Assembly: GCA_010031985.1 (NCBI GenBank)
Contig: RGYP01000053.1
Location: 1 to 9,357 of the forward strand
DNA length: 9,357 nucleotides
Direction of reading: 5' to 3'
DNA from: Gammaproteobacteria bacterium
Lineage (GTDB): Bacteria; Pseudomonadota; Gammaproteobacteria; Steroidobacterales; Steroidobacteraceae
The position numbers were made by a program, and so were the translations under genes. Positions 1-5,595 of the stretch are shown in pieces; within the stretch, counting starts at the first letter, position 1; every line of letters starts with the position of its first letter. Below the pieces are notes generated by a model. It was given only the letters and a program-made list of their open reading frames with translations, did not search any database and had not been told where the DNA came from.

Positions 1-50
1 TCTTCGGACGTTCGAGTGCTGGTAAATATCACAACCCAAGACTCGGTCAT
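1..50 (-). CDS. Probable ABM-fold (antibiotic biosynthesis monooxygenase-like) protein, 5' end only
   Basis: A minus-strand reading frame starts with ATG at 50-48 and runs off the left edge after 16 codons (MTESWVVIFTSTRTSE). A G-rich stretch (AGGGGGG, 62-56 region on the minus strand) lies just upstream and can act as a strong ribosome-binding site. The opening "VIFTSTRT" is what I know from the start of small ABM-domain proteins (about 100 residues, ferredoxin-like dimeric fold), where the first beta strand carries this sequence. Such proteins are heme- or quinone-type monooxygenases, or simply of unknown function. Only the first strand is visible, so the assignment rests on a short motif. 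The gene points away from the insertion sequence, whose end lies 53 bp upstream of the start codon, so the element now supplies or replaces most of its upstream DNA. Confidence 0.5.
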   Translation of the reverse strand, partial: MTESWVVIFTSTRTSE

Positions 51-102
51 CCAGCCCCCCTAATCGCTATTCGTCGGTTACAAATTTTCCTGCCTAGTCA
101 GT

Positions 103-130
103 TGGAGTTGCCCCCATCAGACCGGACAGT
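103..130. repeat. Terminal inverted repeat, orfB-side end of the IS
   Basis: Starts TGGAGTTGCCCCCAT and finishes GACCGGACAGT. It matches the other end (1420-1392, complement) except for a two-base substitution near the tip and a CA versus TTC difference in the middle, so the arms are 28 and 29 bp. A one-base length difference between arms is also known for IS2. The tip resembles the IS2 right end as I remember it (TGGATTTGCCCC). It contains the orfB stop codon (119-117). Confidence 0.88.
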
Positions 131-962
131 TGGCTGCCGGTTGATGGACGCTGCGGATGAACTCACGGGGTGACTTCATTCGCAGGGCTTTGTGCGGATG
201 GTTCTCACTGTAATCCTCGAACCACCGCGGAAGTTGCGCCAAGACCGATTGTGCATCCGGGCGATCATGAACGTAAACATAATCTCGCTTGAACGTTTTC
301 ACGAACGACTCCGCCATGCCGTTCGACTGCGGCGATCGTACGGGCGTAAAGCATGGCACGAGGCCGATCGACTGGGCGAAGGAGACGGTCTCGTGGGCGC
401 GGTAACAGCTGCCATTGTCCGAGAGCCACTCCACCGGATGCGGGGTCTGATGGCCGCCAAAGCGCCGCTCGACGCTCTCGATCATCAGATCGCGGATCAT
501 TTCCCCAGAGATACCGCCGGTCGTCGCCACCCACGAAATGACCTCGCGATCGCAGGTGTCGAGCGCGAAGGCGACACGAACGCTCTCACCGCTCCAGCAG
601 GGGATTTCAAAACCGTCGGAAGTCCATCGAAGGTTCGAACGTATCGTGATGATCTGCCCGTCGTGGGCTCTTCCAGGTGGTTTCCCTGTGTAGCGCTGCA
701 GCAAGAGGCCGTTCTGCGACATCAGCCGATAAATGCGCTTGTGGTTGAGCCTGGAAAGGCCTGCGCTTTCACGCTGTCGATTGAGCAGTGCCCAGATCCG
801 GCGATACCCGTACGTCGGCCGATCATCCGCCAGCGTTCTAATGGCCGCCAAGATCTCGTCATCCTCCGTCTTTTGATATCGCCCTCGCGGGCGACTCCCT
901 TCGCGAAGACGCGAGTGAAGCTGAGAGCGAGAGACGCCGAGCGTATCGGCGACCGTCTTCAC
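117..962 (-). CDS. IS2-group transposase OrfB (InsD-like DDE integrase domain)
   Basis: 281 residues counted from a GTG codon at 962-960, ending with TGA inside the terminal repeat. This is the catalytic part of the transposase: an HTH_21-type region (about 30-90, with YGYRRIWALL) followed by an rve-type integrase core. The catalytic triad is D116 (WTSDGFE), D182 (WLSDNGS) and E218 (MAESFVK), with exactly 35 residues between the second Asp and the Glu. The conserved K/R seven residues after the Glu (R225/K224 region, TFKRDY) is present. The same frame stays open upstream of the GTG back to the A8 run (about 1004) and encodes TDLALAVIARRGFAV, which matches the beginning of IS2 OrfB as I recall it. 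The main product is therefore probably the frameshifted OrfAB fusion of about 410 residues, not a separate OrfB. Confidence 0.92.
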   Translation of the reverse strand: MKTVADTLGVSRSQLHSRLREGSRPRGRYQKTEDDEILAAIRTLADDRPTYGYRRIWALLNRQRESAGLSRLNHKRIYRLMSQNGLLLQRYTGKPPGRAHDGQIITIRSNLRWTSDGFEIPCWSGESVRVAFALDTCDREVISWVATTGGISGEMIRDLMIESVERRFGGHQTPHPVEWLSDNGSCYRAHETVSFAQSIGLVPCFTPVRSPQSNGMAESFVKTFKRDYVYVHDRPDAQSVLAQLPRWFEDYSENHPHKALRMKSPREFIRSVHQPAANCPV

Positions 963-1348
963 AGCGAACCCTCGTCGGGCAATGACGGCAAGCGCGAGAT
1001 CAGTTTTTTTTCGTGTGCAACCTTCACGGCCTCTCGGAGAATCTCGTTCTCCAGAGTTTTCTTGCCCAAGACGCGCTCGAGTTCCCGGATGCGCTTCTCG
1101 AGGGCTTTGACCTCCGAGGAACCAACGACTTCCTCATCGACCCGGATCGCTTCCTTACCGCCCTCGGCCATGCGCCGTCTCCAGTGAAACAACAGGGAGG
1201 GAGAAATACCATGCTGCCGAGCCACATAGGAAATCGTGATCCCAGGCCGAGAGGCTTCCTGCAAGATCCTCAGCTTCTCGTCGACGGAATACCGTCTACG
1301 GCGCTGAATACCCGAATAAATCTCAACACGCTCTGCATTCGAAGACAT
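959..1348 (-). CDS. IS2-group transposase OrfA (InsC-like DNA-binding protein)
   Basis: 129 residues from ATG at 1348-1346. OrfA of IS3-family elements binds the terminal repeats and represses its own promoter, and its N-terminal part forms the DNA-binding half of the OrfAB transposase. Visible here are a basic stretch (RRRR, 16-19), a helix-turn-helix of the transposase_8 type (about 23-58: DEKLRILQEA, then VARQHGISPSLLFHWRRR) and a leucine-zipper-like coiled coil (about 80-110, with L83, L90, L104 and intervening hydrophobics) for multimerisation. The A8 slippery run falls at codons 114-115 (KK), near the C-terminus. The stop TGA overlaps the orfB GTG codon. The short space between the start and the end of the element (1349-1391) must hold the promoter; I see no convincing -35/-10 pair. 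Confidence 0.92.
   Translation of the reverse strand: MSSNAERVEIYSGIQRRRRYSVDEKLRILQEASRPGITISYVARQHGISPSLLFHWRRRMAEGGKEAIRVDEEVVGSSEVKALEKRIRELERVLGKKTLENEILREAVKVAHEKKLISRLPSLPDEGSL
1004..1011 (-). promoter_or_regulatory. A8 slippery site for -1 programmed frameshift (OrfA to OrfAB)
   Basis: Eight consecutive A on the minus strand, read in the orfA frame as GAA AAA AAA CTG, so an A_AAA_AAA heptamer sits in the correct phase. A -1 slip leads to ACT GAT CTC, then an uninterrupted 14-codon stretch that joins the orfB frame at its GTG. IS2 uses A6G at the equivalent place to make its transposase. I did not establish a stimulatory pseudoknot downstream. Slippage in the run during transcription could give the same fusion. 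Confidence 0.8.
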
Positions 1349-1349
1349 A

Positions 1350-1388
1350 GTCGTATGACTAGGCTTACGCCTAGCTCCTATTTACGAC
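1350..1388. repeat. Nested stem-loop between the IS end and orfA start
   Basis: An inner perfect stem CTAGGC (1359-1364) / GCCTAG (1369-1374) with a four-base loop is flanked by outer arms GTCGTA (1350-1355) and TACGAC (1383-1388). It occupies the orfA leader on the minus strand, directly upstream of the ATG, where it could sequester the start region of read-through mRNA (a known device for keeping IS expression low) or form an OrfA operator. The function is inferred; the symmetry is seen. Confidence 0.5.
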
Positions 1389-1391
1389 AAC

Positions 1392-1420
1392 ACTGTCCGG
1401 TCGAAATGGGGGCTGCTCCA
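1392..1420. repeat. Terminal inverted repeat, orfA-side end of the IS
   Basis: Read on the minus strand from 1420 it is TGGAGCAGCCCCCAT, then TTC, then GACCGGACAGT. It pairs with 103-130. The truncated regulator begins directly after position 1420. On the plus strand this repeat also contains an ATG (1406-1408) in frame with that regulator. Confidence 0.88.
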
Positions 1421-2116
1421 CCCATCGACTGCGTTCTCGCAGTAAGCGTGAAGGCGGATCGTGGCGGGTCGGCGTTGTCGTGGTTTGCAGGACATCCGCA
1501 CATCGTGAGGCTCGCATCCCAAAAGCCGAGTCCCGTCAAGGGTAGCGTGCAGTCGGTTTGGGCTTCCGAATCCGAATATCTCGTGAGTGTGGTGCGCAGG
1601 GGATATGCAGTCCAGATTTCGGAGCAAGACCTGTGGGGCGCCATGGCGGGCCATGCGCGCGACGCATTTTTCCATTGTGGCCTCGGCGTGATCACCGACA
1701 TCGCCAACACGAACGCGGTGTGCTGTTCTGCGCACTCGTTCAAGCAGCGACTTGCCAGAGTCTTGATCGAAGCCCACCAAGTTTTTCCCGCTCTGGAGCC
1801 ACTGACGCTCACGCAAAAACGAATCGGGACTTTTCTACTCACCCGCAGGGAAACTGTTGCCCTGCTCATCGAGGAGTGGCGGCGTGAGGGAATTCTGGCC
1901 ACGTTTCGCGGCGCCATCGTGGTCAACGACATGGAGCGATTGCGAAACGAATCCTGTGCCTGCTATCAGCGCGTGGCGTTGGCGAGGCAGCGTCTACTCG
2001 CCTCATGGTCGAGCATTCTCCCGCGCAGCCGCGGGCCGTCGGCAAACCCACACGCGATTGATGTTAGAGTTTCGCCTCCCACACTAAAGGCGACAGCCGT
2101 TTCGACGCAGGGGTGA
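1421..2116 (+). pseudogene. Crp/Fnr-family transcriptional regulator, N-terminus removed at the IS
   Basis: 231 codons remain in frame up to TGA at 2114-2116. Residue numbers here count from 1421. Residues 1-75 look like the rear part of the cyclic-nucleotide-binding-type beta-roll (VLAVSV, GGSALSWFAG, VVRRGYAVQISEQDL). Residues about 76-120 form the long dimerisation helix and the family segment FKQRLARVLIEAH. Residues about 127-165 are the C-terminal winged HTH (LTLTQKRIGTFLLTRRETVALLIEEWRREGI split over two helices). ESCACYQ (177-183) is a typical ending of this Crp subgroup. About 40-45 N-terminal residues that family members normally have before this point are absent, because the insertion sequence begins exactly here. 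The left flank of the element does not contain them. The original gene was probably the first gene, and likely the regulator, of the downstream operon. A shortened product could start within the IS end (ATG 1406), but it would lack the first strands of the effector domain. Confidence 0.75.
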
Positions 2117-2122
2117 TCGTTG
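2109..2122 (+). promoter_or_regulatory. Ribosome-binding site and TTG start of the sulfhydrylase gene
   Basis: AGGGG (2109-2113) lies six bases before TTG at 2120-2122. The regulator's TGA (2114-2116) is in the same reading frame as the TTG with one sense codon between them, so no upstream start is possible. The next in-frame Met is codon 51, which would remove conserved sequence. The arrangement means ribosomes ending on the regulator can restart on this gene (translational coupling). Confidence 0.7.
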
Positions 2123-3415
2123 AGCTCGCCACGCGAACCTGGGTTTGACACCCTCAGCCTGCACGCAGGCCAACAGCCCGACCCGGTGACGGGCGCCAGA
2201 GCCACGCCGATTTTTCAGACCGCGGCCTACGTGTTTCGCGACAGCGATCACGCCGCTGCGCTCTTCAACATGGAGCGGGCGGGGCACGTCTATTCGCGCA
2301 TTTCCAATCCTACCAATGCCGTGCTTGAGGAGCGTATCGCCGCGCTTGATGGCGGGGTGGGCGCGATCGCCACGGCGAGCGGGCAGGCAGCACTGCATCT
2401 TGCGATCACGACGCTCGCCAGTGCGGGTTCGCACGTGGTGGCGAGTCGGGCAATTTACGGCGGCTCGCACAATCTGTTGCACTATACATTGCGCCGATTT
2501 GGCATAGACACCACCTTCGTCGATCCCCGTGACCTCGAGGCTTGGCGCACGGCAATTCGCCCCAACACCAAAATCCTGTTTGGCGAGACGCTCGGTAATC
2601 CCGGGCTCGACGTACTCGATGTACGTGCCGTCGCCGATATTGCTCACGAACACGGGCTGCCCTTGCTGGTCGACAGCACTTTCACCACGCCCTATCTGTT
2701 GCGGCCATTCGATCACGGTGCCGATCTCGTCTGTCATTCGGCCACGAAATTTTTGGGCGGTCATGGCGTTGCGATTGGTGGTTTGCTGGTCGATAGCGGG
2801 GCTTTCGATTGGGAAGCATCGGGGCGTTTTCCTGAATTGACCGAGCCGTACGCCGGGTTTCACGGGATGGATTTCCAGGAAGAGTCCACGGTCGCGGCGT
2901 TTCTGCTGCGGGCGCGGCGCGAGGGATTGCGTGACTTCGGGGCCTGCATGGCGCCGATGACGGCGTTCCAGTTGTTGCAGGGTATCGAAACCTTGTCGCT
3001 GCGCATGGCGCGTCACATCGCCAACACACGGGCAGTCGTGAAGTTCTTGACCGAGCATGCGGCAGTAGAGTCGGTGAGCTATCCGGAATTGTCCTCGCAC
3101 CCTGATCACGCGCTCGCCAAAGAAATCTTGCCGCGCGGTTGCGGGGCCGTATTCACTTTCGAAATCCGCGGTGGGCGCGCCGCCGGTCGCAAGTTCATCG
3201 AGTCCTTGCGACTGCTGTCGCATCTGGCCAACGTGGGCGATGCGAAGTCGCTCGTCATTCATCCCGCAAGCACCACGCACTTCCGTCTCGACGACGCGGC
3301 CTTGAAAGCCGCTGGAATCGGTGCCGGCACCATTCGACTATCGATCGGTCTCGAGGACGTCGCCGATCTCATCGACGATATCGCGCAGGCCTTGCGCGTG
3401 TCGCAGAAAGGCTGA
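2120..3415 (+). CDS. metY: O-acetylhomoserine aminocarboxypropyltransferase (sulfhydrylase), MetY type
   Basis: 431 residues, the normal length for MetY. It is a cytoplasmic PLP enzyme of the Cys/Met metabolism family. MetY replaces the acetyl group of O-acetyl-L-homoserine with sulfide (giving homocysteine) or methanethiol (giving methionine). The PLP lysine is K210 in SATKFLGGHG. Other family marks are the YSRISNPT segment (58-65, phosphate-binding Tyr and Arg from the neighbouring subunit), SGQAA (88-92), YGG (113-115) that stacks on the cofactor, GETLGNP (155-161) and VDSTFTTP (184-191), with the Asp that contacts the pyridine nitrogen. The ending SIGLED (about 410-416) carries the substrate-carboxylate Arg region. 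TTG is the only possible start. It follows the regulator by 3 bp and precedes the hydrolase by 18 bp. A gamma-lyase or another gamma-replacement enzyme of the same fold cannot be excluded, but length and motifs favour MetY. Confidence 0.88.
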   Translation: MSSPREPGFDTLSLHAGQQPDPVTGARATPIFQTAAYVFRDSDHAAALFNMERAGHVYSRISNPTNAVLEERIAALDGGVGAIATASGQAALHLAITTLASAGSHVVASRAIYGGSHNLLHYTLRRFGIDTTFVDPRDLEAWRTAIRPNTKILFGETLGNPGLDVLDVRAVADIAHEHGLPLLVDSTFTTPYLLRPFDHGADLVCHSATKFLGGHGVAIGGLLVDSGAFDWEASGRFPELTEPYAGFHGMDFQEESTVAAFLLRARREGLRDFGACMAPMTAFQLLQGIETLSLRMARHIANTRAVVKFLTEHAAVESVSYPELSSHPDHALAKEILPRGCGAVFTFEIRGGRAAGRKFIESLRLLSHLANVGDAKSLVIHPASTTHFRLDDAALKAAGIGAGTIRLSIGLEDVADLIDDIAQALRVSQKG

Positions 3416-3433
3416 GCGCTGCAGGTTCCGACG

Positions 3434-4219
3434 ATGCAGTACGCGCTCGATGGTAAGACGGCATGGATCTACACCGGCGGCAGGCCCTTCGATGCCTCAC
3501 TGCCGGCGATGGTTTTCATTCATGGAGCCGAGCACGATCACAGCGTCTGGGCGCTACAGAGCCGATATTTCGCGCATCACGGTCGCGCGGTGCTCGCCGT
3601 CGATTTGCCGGGACACGGCCGCTCGGCGGGACCCGCTCTCGAGAGCATCGAGCAGCTTGCCGACTGGATTGCGACATTGCTGCAGACGGTCGGCGTGTCG
3701 AAGGCCACTCTCGTCGGACACAGCATGGGGTCTCTCATCGCCATGGAGTGCGCAGCGCGCCACCCGCAACTCCTCGATAAGCTCGTGTTGGTCGGCACGG
3801 CTTTTCCGATGAAAGTATCCGACGAGCTGCTGTCTGCCACTCGTGATGACGAGGCTGCAGCGCAAACCATGGTCAATCTTTGGTCGCACTCTGCGCTGGC
3901 GCATTACCCGGGCAGTCCCGGTCCCGGGTTCTGGGTCCAGGGCGTCAACCGTCGGCTGATGCAGCGGCAAAAGGCCGGGGTGATGCACGTGGATTTTCGA
4001 GCGTGCAATGAGTACACCAATGGGCTTACGGCCTGTGCCAGCATCAGGTGCCCGGTTTTGCTGGTGCTCGGCAAGCGCGACATCATGACGCCGCCGCGTG
4101 CGGCCAAAGAACTCATGAAAGCGATCGCCGACAAGCGTGTAGTCGAGATCGAAGGCGCCGGTCACGCGATCATGACGGAGAAACCCGATGAGCTCCTCGA
4201 TGCGCTTCGCAGTTTTTAA
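3434..4219 (+). CDS. Alpha/beta hydrolase (esterase/lactonase-like), substrate unknown
   Basis: 261 residues, a typical size for a single-domain alpha/beta hydrolase, with no signal peptide, so cytoplasmic. The catalytic triad is readable: S97 in the nucleophile elbow GHSMG (95-99), D216 in GKRDIMTP and H244 in GAGHAIM. The oxyanion-hole motif is FIHG (28-31) and the DLPGHGRS segment (57-64) is characteristic. Residues about 125-195 form the lid region, which usually decides the substrate. It would hydrolyse an ester, thioester, lactone or C-C bond; nothing visible narrows that down. ATG at 3434 follows a weak AGG at 3423-3425. The 3' end overlaps the next gene by 32 bp, a strong sign of co-transcription. 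By context it probably prepares or finishes a small intermediate for the neighbouring dehydrogenase or demethylase (inference). Confidence 0.85.
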   Translation: MQYALDGKTAWIYTGGRPFDASLPAMVFIHGAEHDHSVWALQSRYFAHHGRAVLAVDLPGHGRSAGPALESIEQLADWIATLLQTVGVSKATLVGHSMGSLIAMECAARHPQLLDKLVLVGTAFPMKVSDELLSATRDDEAAAQTMVNLWSHSALAHYPGSPGPGFWVQGVNRRLMQRQKAGVMHVDFRACNEYTNGLTACASIRCPVLLVLGKRDIMTPPRAAKELMKAIADKRVVEIEGAGHAIMTEKPDELLDALRSF

Positions 4220-5588
4220 TCCCGCGACGGGCGAGCAGATCGGCAGCGCGCTTGATGGTGGTGCCGATGAGGCGCGTGCGGCTATCGGTGCGGCTTACGC
4301 CGCGTTCCCTGCTTGGGCTGCAAGCGGCGCTTACGAGCGCGCCGCCAAGCTTTATCGGGCCTACGAGCTCATGCTGTCGAAGCGCGACGAGCTTGCACGA
4401 CTCATGACCGCCGAGCAGGGCAAGCCTCTCAAGATGGCTCATGCCGAAGTGAAATACGCCGCCGATTTTTTACTGTGGTTTGCCGAGGAAGCCAAGCGTG
4501 TCTACGGCGAGACGATTCCCTCGGCTCGCGTGGACCAGCGATTCTTGGTGCGACGCGAACCCGTCGGTGTGGTCTGTGCCATCACGCCCTGGAACTATCC
4601 GGTGTCCATGATCACCCGCAAGGTCGCCCCGGCACTCGCGGCAGGTTGCACCATCGTGCTCAAGCCTGCCGAGACCACGCCTCTTTGCGCTCTCGCGGTA
4701 TTCAACATTCTCGAAGAGGCGGGTGTGCCCCGCGGCGTTGCAAATCTCGTCACGGCGGCGAATCCGGCGCCCGTCGGCGAGGTGTTTTGTACCGACCCAC
4801 GGGTTCGAAAGATCAGCTTCACCGGATCGACCGAGGTCGGACGCAAGCTCTACCAATGGGCTGCAGCGCAGTTTAAGCGTGTGTCGTTGGAACTCGGCGG
4901 ACACGCACCGTTCATCGTCTTCGATGATGCAGACCCCGTGCACGCCGCCAAGGGCGCAGCGGCGGTCAAGTTTCTCAACACTGGGCAAGCCTGCATCAGT
5001 CCCAATCGTATTTTCGTGCAGCGGAGCATTGCCGGACCGTTTCTCGAAACCCTGCAAAAGCGCGTGATGGCGCAGCGCGTCGGCAACGGCATGGACGAGA
5101 CGAGTACGGTCGGTCCTTTGTTCAGTCAGCGAGCGCTCGACAAAGTCGATCTGCAGGTTCAGGACGCCATTGCGCGCGGTGCAAAGTTGCTCGCGGGTGG
5201 TAAACGGCTCGTCGACGGCGATCTCGCCCGCGGTTTCTTTTACGCACCCACGCTACTCAGCGAGGTCACCGCGGACATGCGGATCTATCGCGAGGAAACT
5301 TTCGGACCGGTGGCGCCCGTCATCGTCTTCGATACCGAACAGGAAGTGCTCGCTATGGCGAACGACACGGGCTACGGGCTTGCCTCGTACGTCTATACGC
5401 AAAATCTGAGCCGGGCGATGCGGATGTTCGAGGGTTTGCAGTTCGGCATCGTTGGCATCAACGACATCAACCCCACGAGTGCGGCGGCACCGTTCGGCGG
5501 GATCAAAGATAGCGGCCTCGGTCGCGAAGGCGCGCGGCAGGGCCTCGAGGAGTATCTCGAGACCAAGCTTGGCGGCTTCAGTATTTGA
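4188..5588 (+). CDS. NAD(P)-dependent succinate-semialdehyde-type aldehyde dehydrogenase
   Basis: 466 residues of the aldehyde dehydrogenase superfamily, closest in feel to GabD/SSADH (ending PFGGIKDSGLGREGARQG, then YLETKLGG). It oxidises an aldehyde, probably a short semialdehyde, to the acid. Catalytic and cofactor residues: C269 in NTGQACISPNR, E235 in LELGGH, N136 in PWNYP, cofactor-binding KPAE (159-162) and FTGSTEVG (211-218), and E370 in EETFGPV. Many SSADHs have a second Cys two residues after the catalytic one that allows a redox switch; here that position is Ser, so the switch is absent. The chosen ATG (4188) has GGAG at 4177-4180; a second ATG at 4200 (M5) would also suit. The start lies inside the hydrolase gene (32-bp overlap). 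Malonate-, methylmalonate- or betaine-aldehyde specificity cannot be ruled out from sequence alone. Confidence 0.87.
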   Translation: MSSSMRFAVFNPATGEQIGSALDGGADEARAAIGAAYAAFPAWAASGAYERAAKLYRAYELMLSKRDELARLMTAEQGKPLKMAHAEVKYAADFLLWFAEEAKRVYGETIPSARVDQRFLVRREPVGVVCAITPWNYPVSMITRKVAPALAAGCTIVLKPAETTPLCALAVFNILEEAGVPRGVANLVTAANPAPVGEVFCTDPRVRKISFTGSTEVGRKLYQWAAAQFKRVSLELGGHAPFIVFDDADPVHAAKGAAAVKFLNTGQACISPNRIFVQRSIAGPFLETLQKRVMAQRVGNGMDETSTVGPLFSQRALDKVDLQVQDAIARGAKLLAGGKRLVDGDLARGFFYAPTLLSEVTADMRIYREETFGPVAPVIVFDTEQEVLAMANDTGYGLASYVYTQNLSRAMRMFEGLQFGIVGINDINPTSAAAPFGGIKDSGLGREGARQGLEEYLETKLGGFSI

Positions 5589-5595
5589 GGGGCGC

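Larger units (their letters stand above)
103..1420 (-). mobile_element. IS3-family, IS2-group insertion sequence, apparently complete
   Basis: The element is 1318 bp, close to the roughly 1.33 kb of IS2. It is bounded by imperfect terminal inverted repeats beginning 5'-TGGAG (103-130, and the complement of 1420-1392). It carries orfA (959-1348) and orfB (117-962) on the minus strand, with a GTGA overlap and an A8 frameshift site. The orfB stop codon lies inside the left repeat, as is usual in this group. Both proteins match my memory of IS2 InsC/InsD along their length (for example GVSRSQLH, LPTYGYRRIWALL-type and SDNGSCYRA segments), which places it in the IS2 group. All three catalytic acidic residues are present and no frame is broken, so the copy looks able to transpose. 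I see no 5-bp direct repeat: TCAGT precedes the left end and CCCAT follows the right end. That argues for a deletion or recombination after insertion. Confidence 0.93.

Noticed and set aside
192..1187. Long open plus-strand frame of about 330 codons across the insertion sequence
   Set aside because: It is antisense to orfA and orfB, which match IS2 transposase with all catalytic residues. The plus-strand translation shows no recognisable domain.
1013..1420. Extension of the Crp/Fnr reading frame leftwards through the IS
   Set aside because: This part is antisense to orfA and has no Crp-like sequence. Family similarity begins only after the IS end at 1421.
98..1425. Target-site duplication flanking the insertion sequence
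   Set aside because: The adjacent pentamers TCAGT and CCCAT do not match, and shifting the ends by a few bases gives no match either.
2084..3280. 398-codon minus-strand frame opposite metY
   Set aside because: Arg/Gln/His-rich translation without domain features. It mirrors the codon bias of the well-supported plus-strand gene.
5452..5595. Upstream extension of the GcvT/DmdA-like gene
   Set aside because: The extra 48 codons overlap the conserved C-terminus of the dehydrogenase in another frame, while ATG 5596 has a good GAGGGG site and matches the family's N-terminus.
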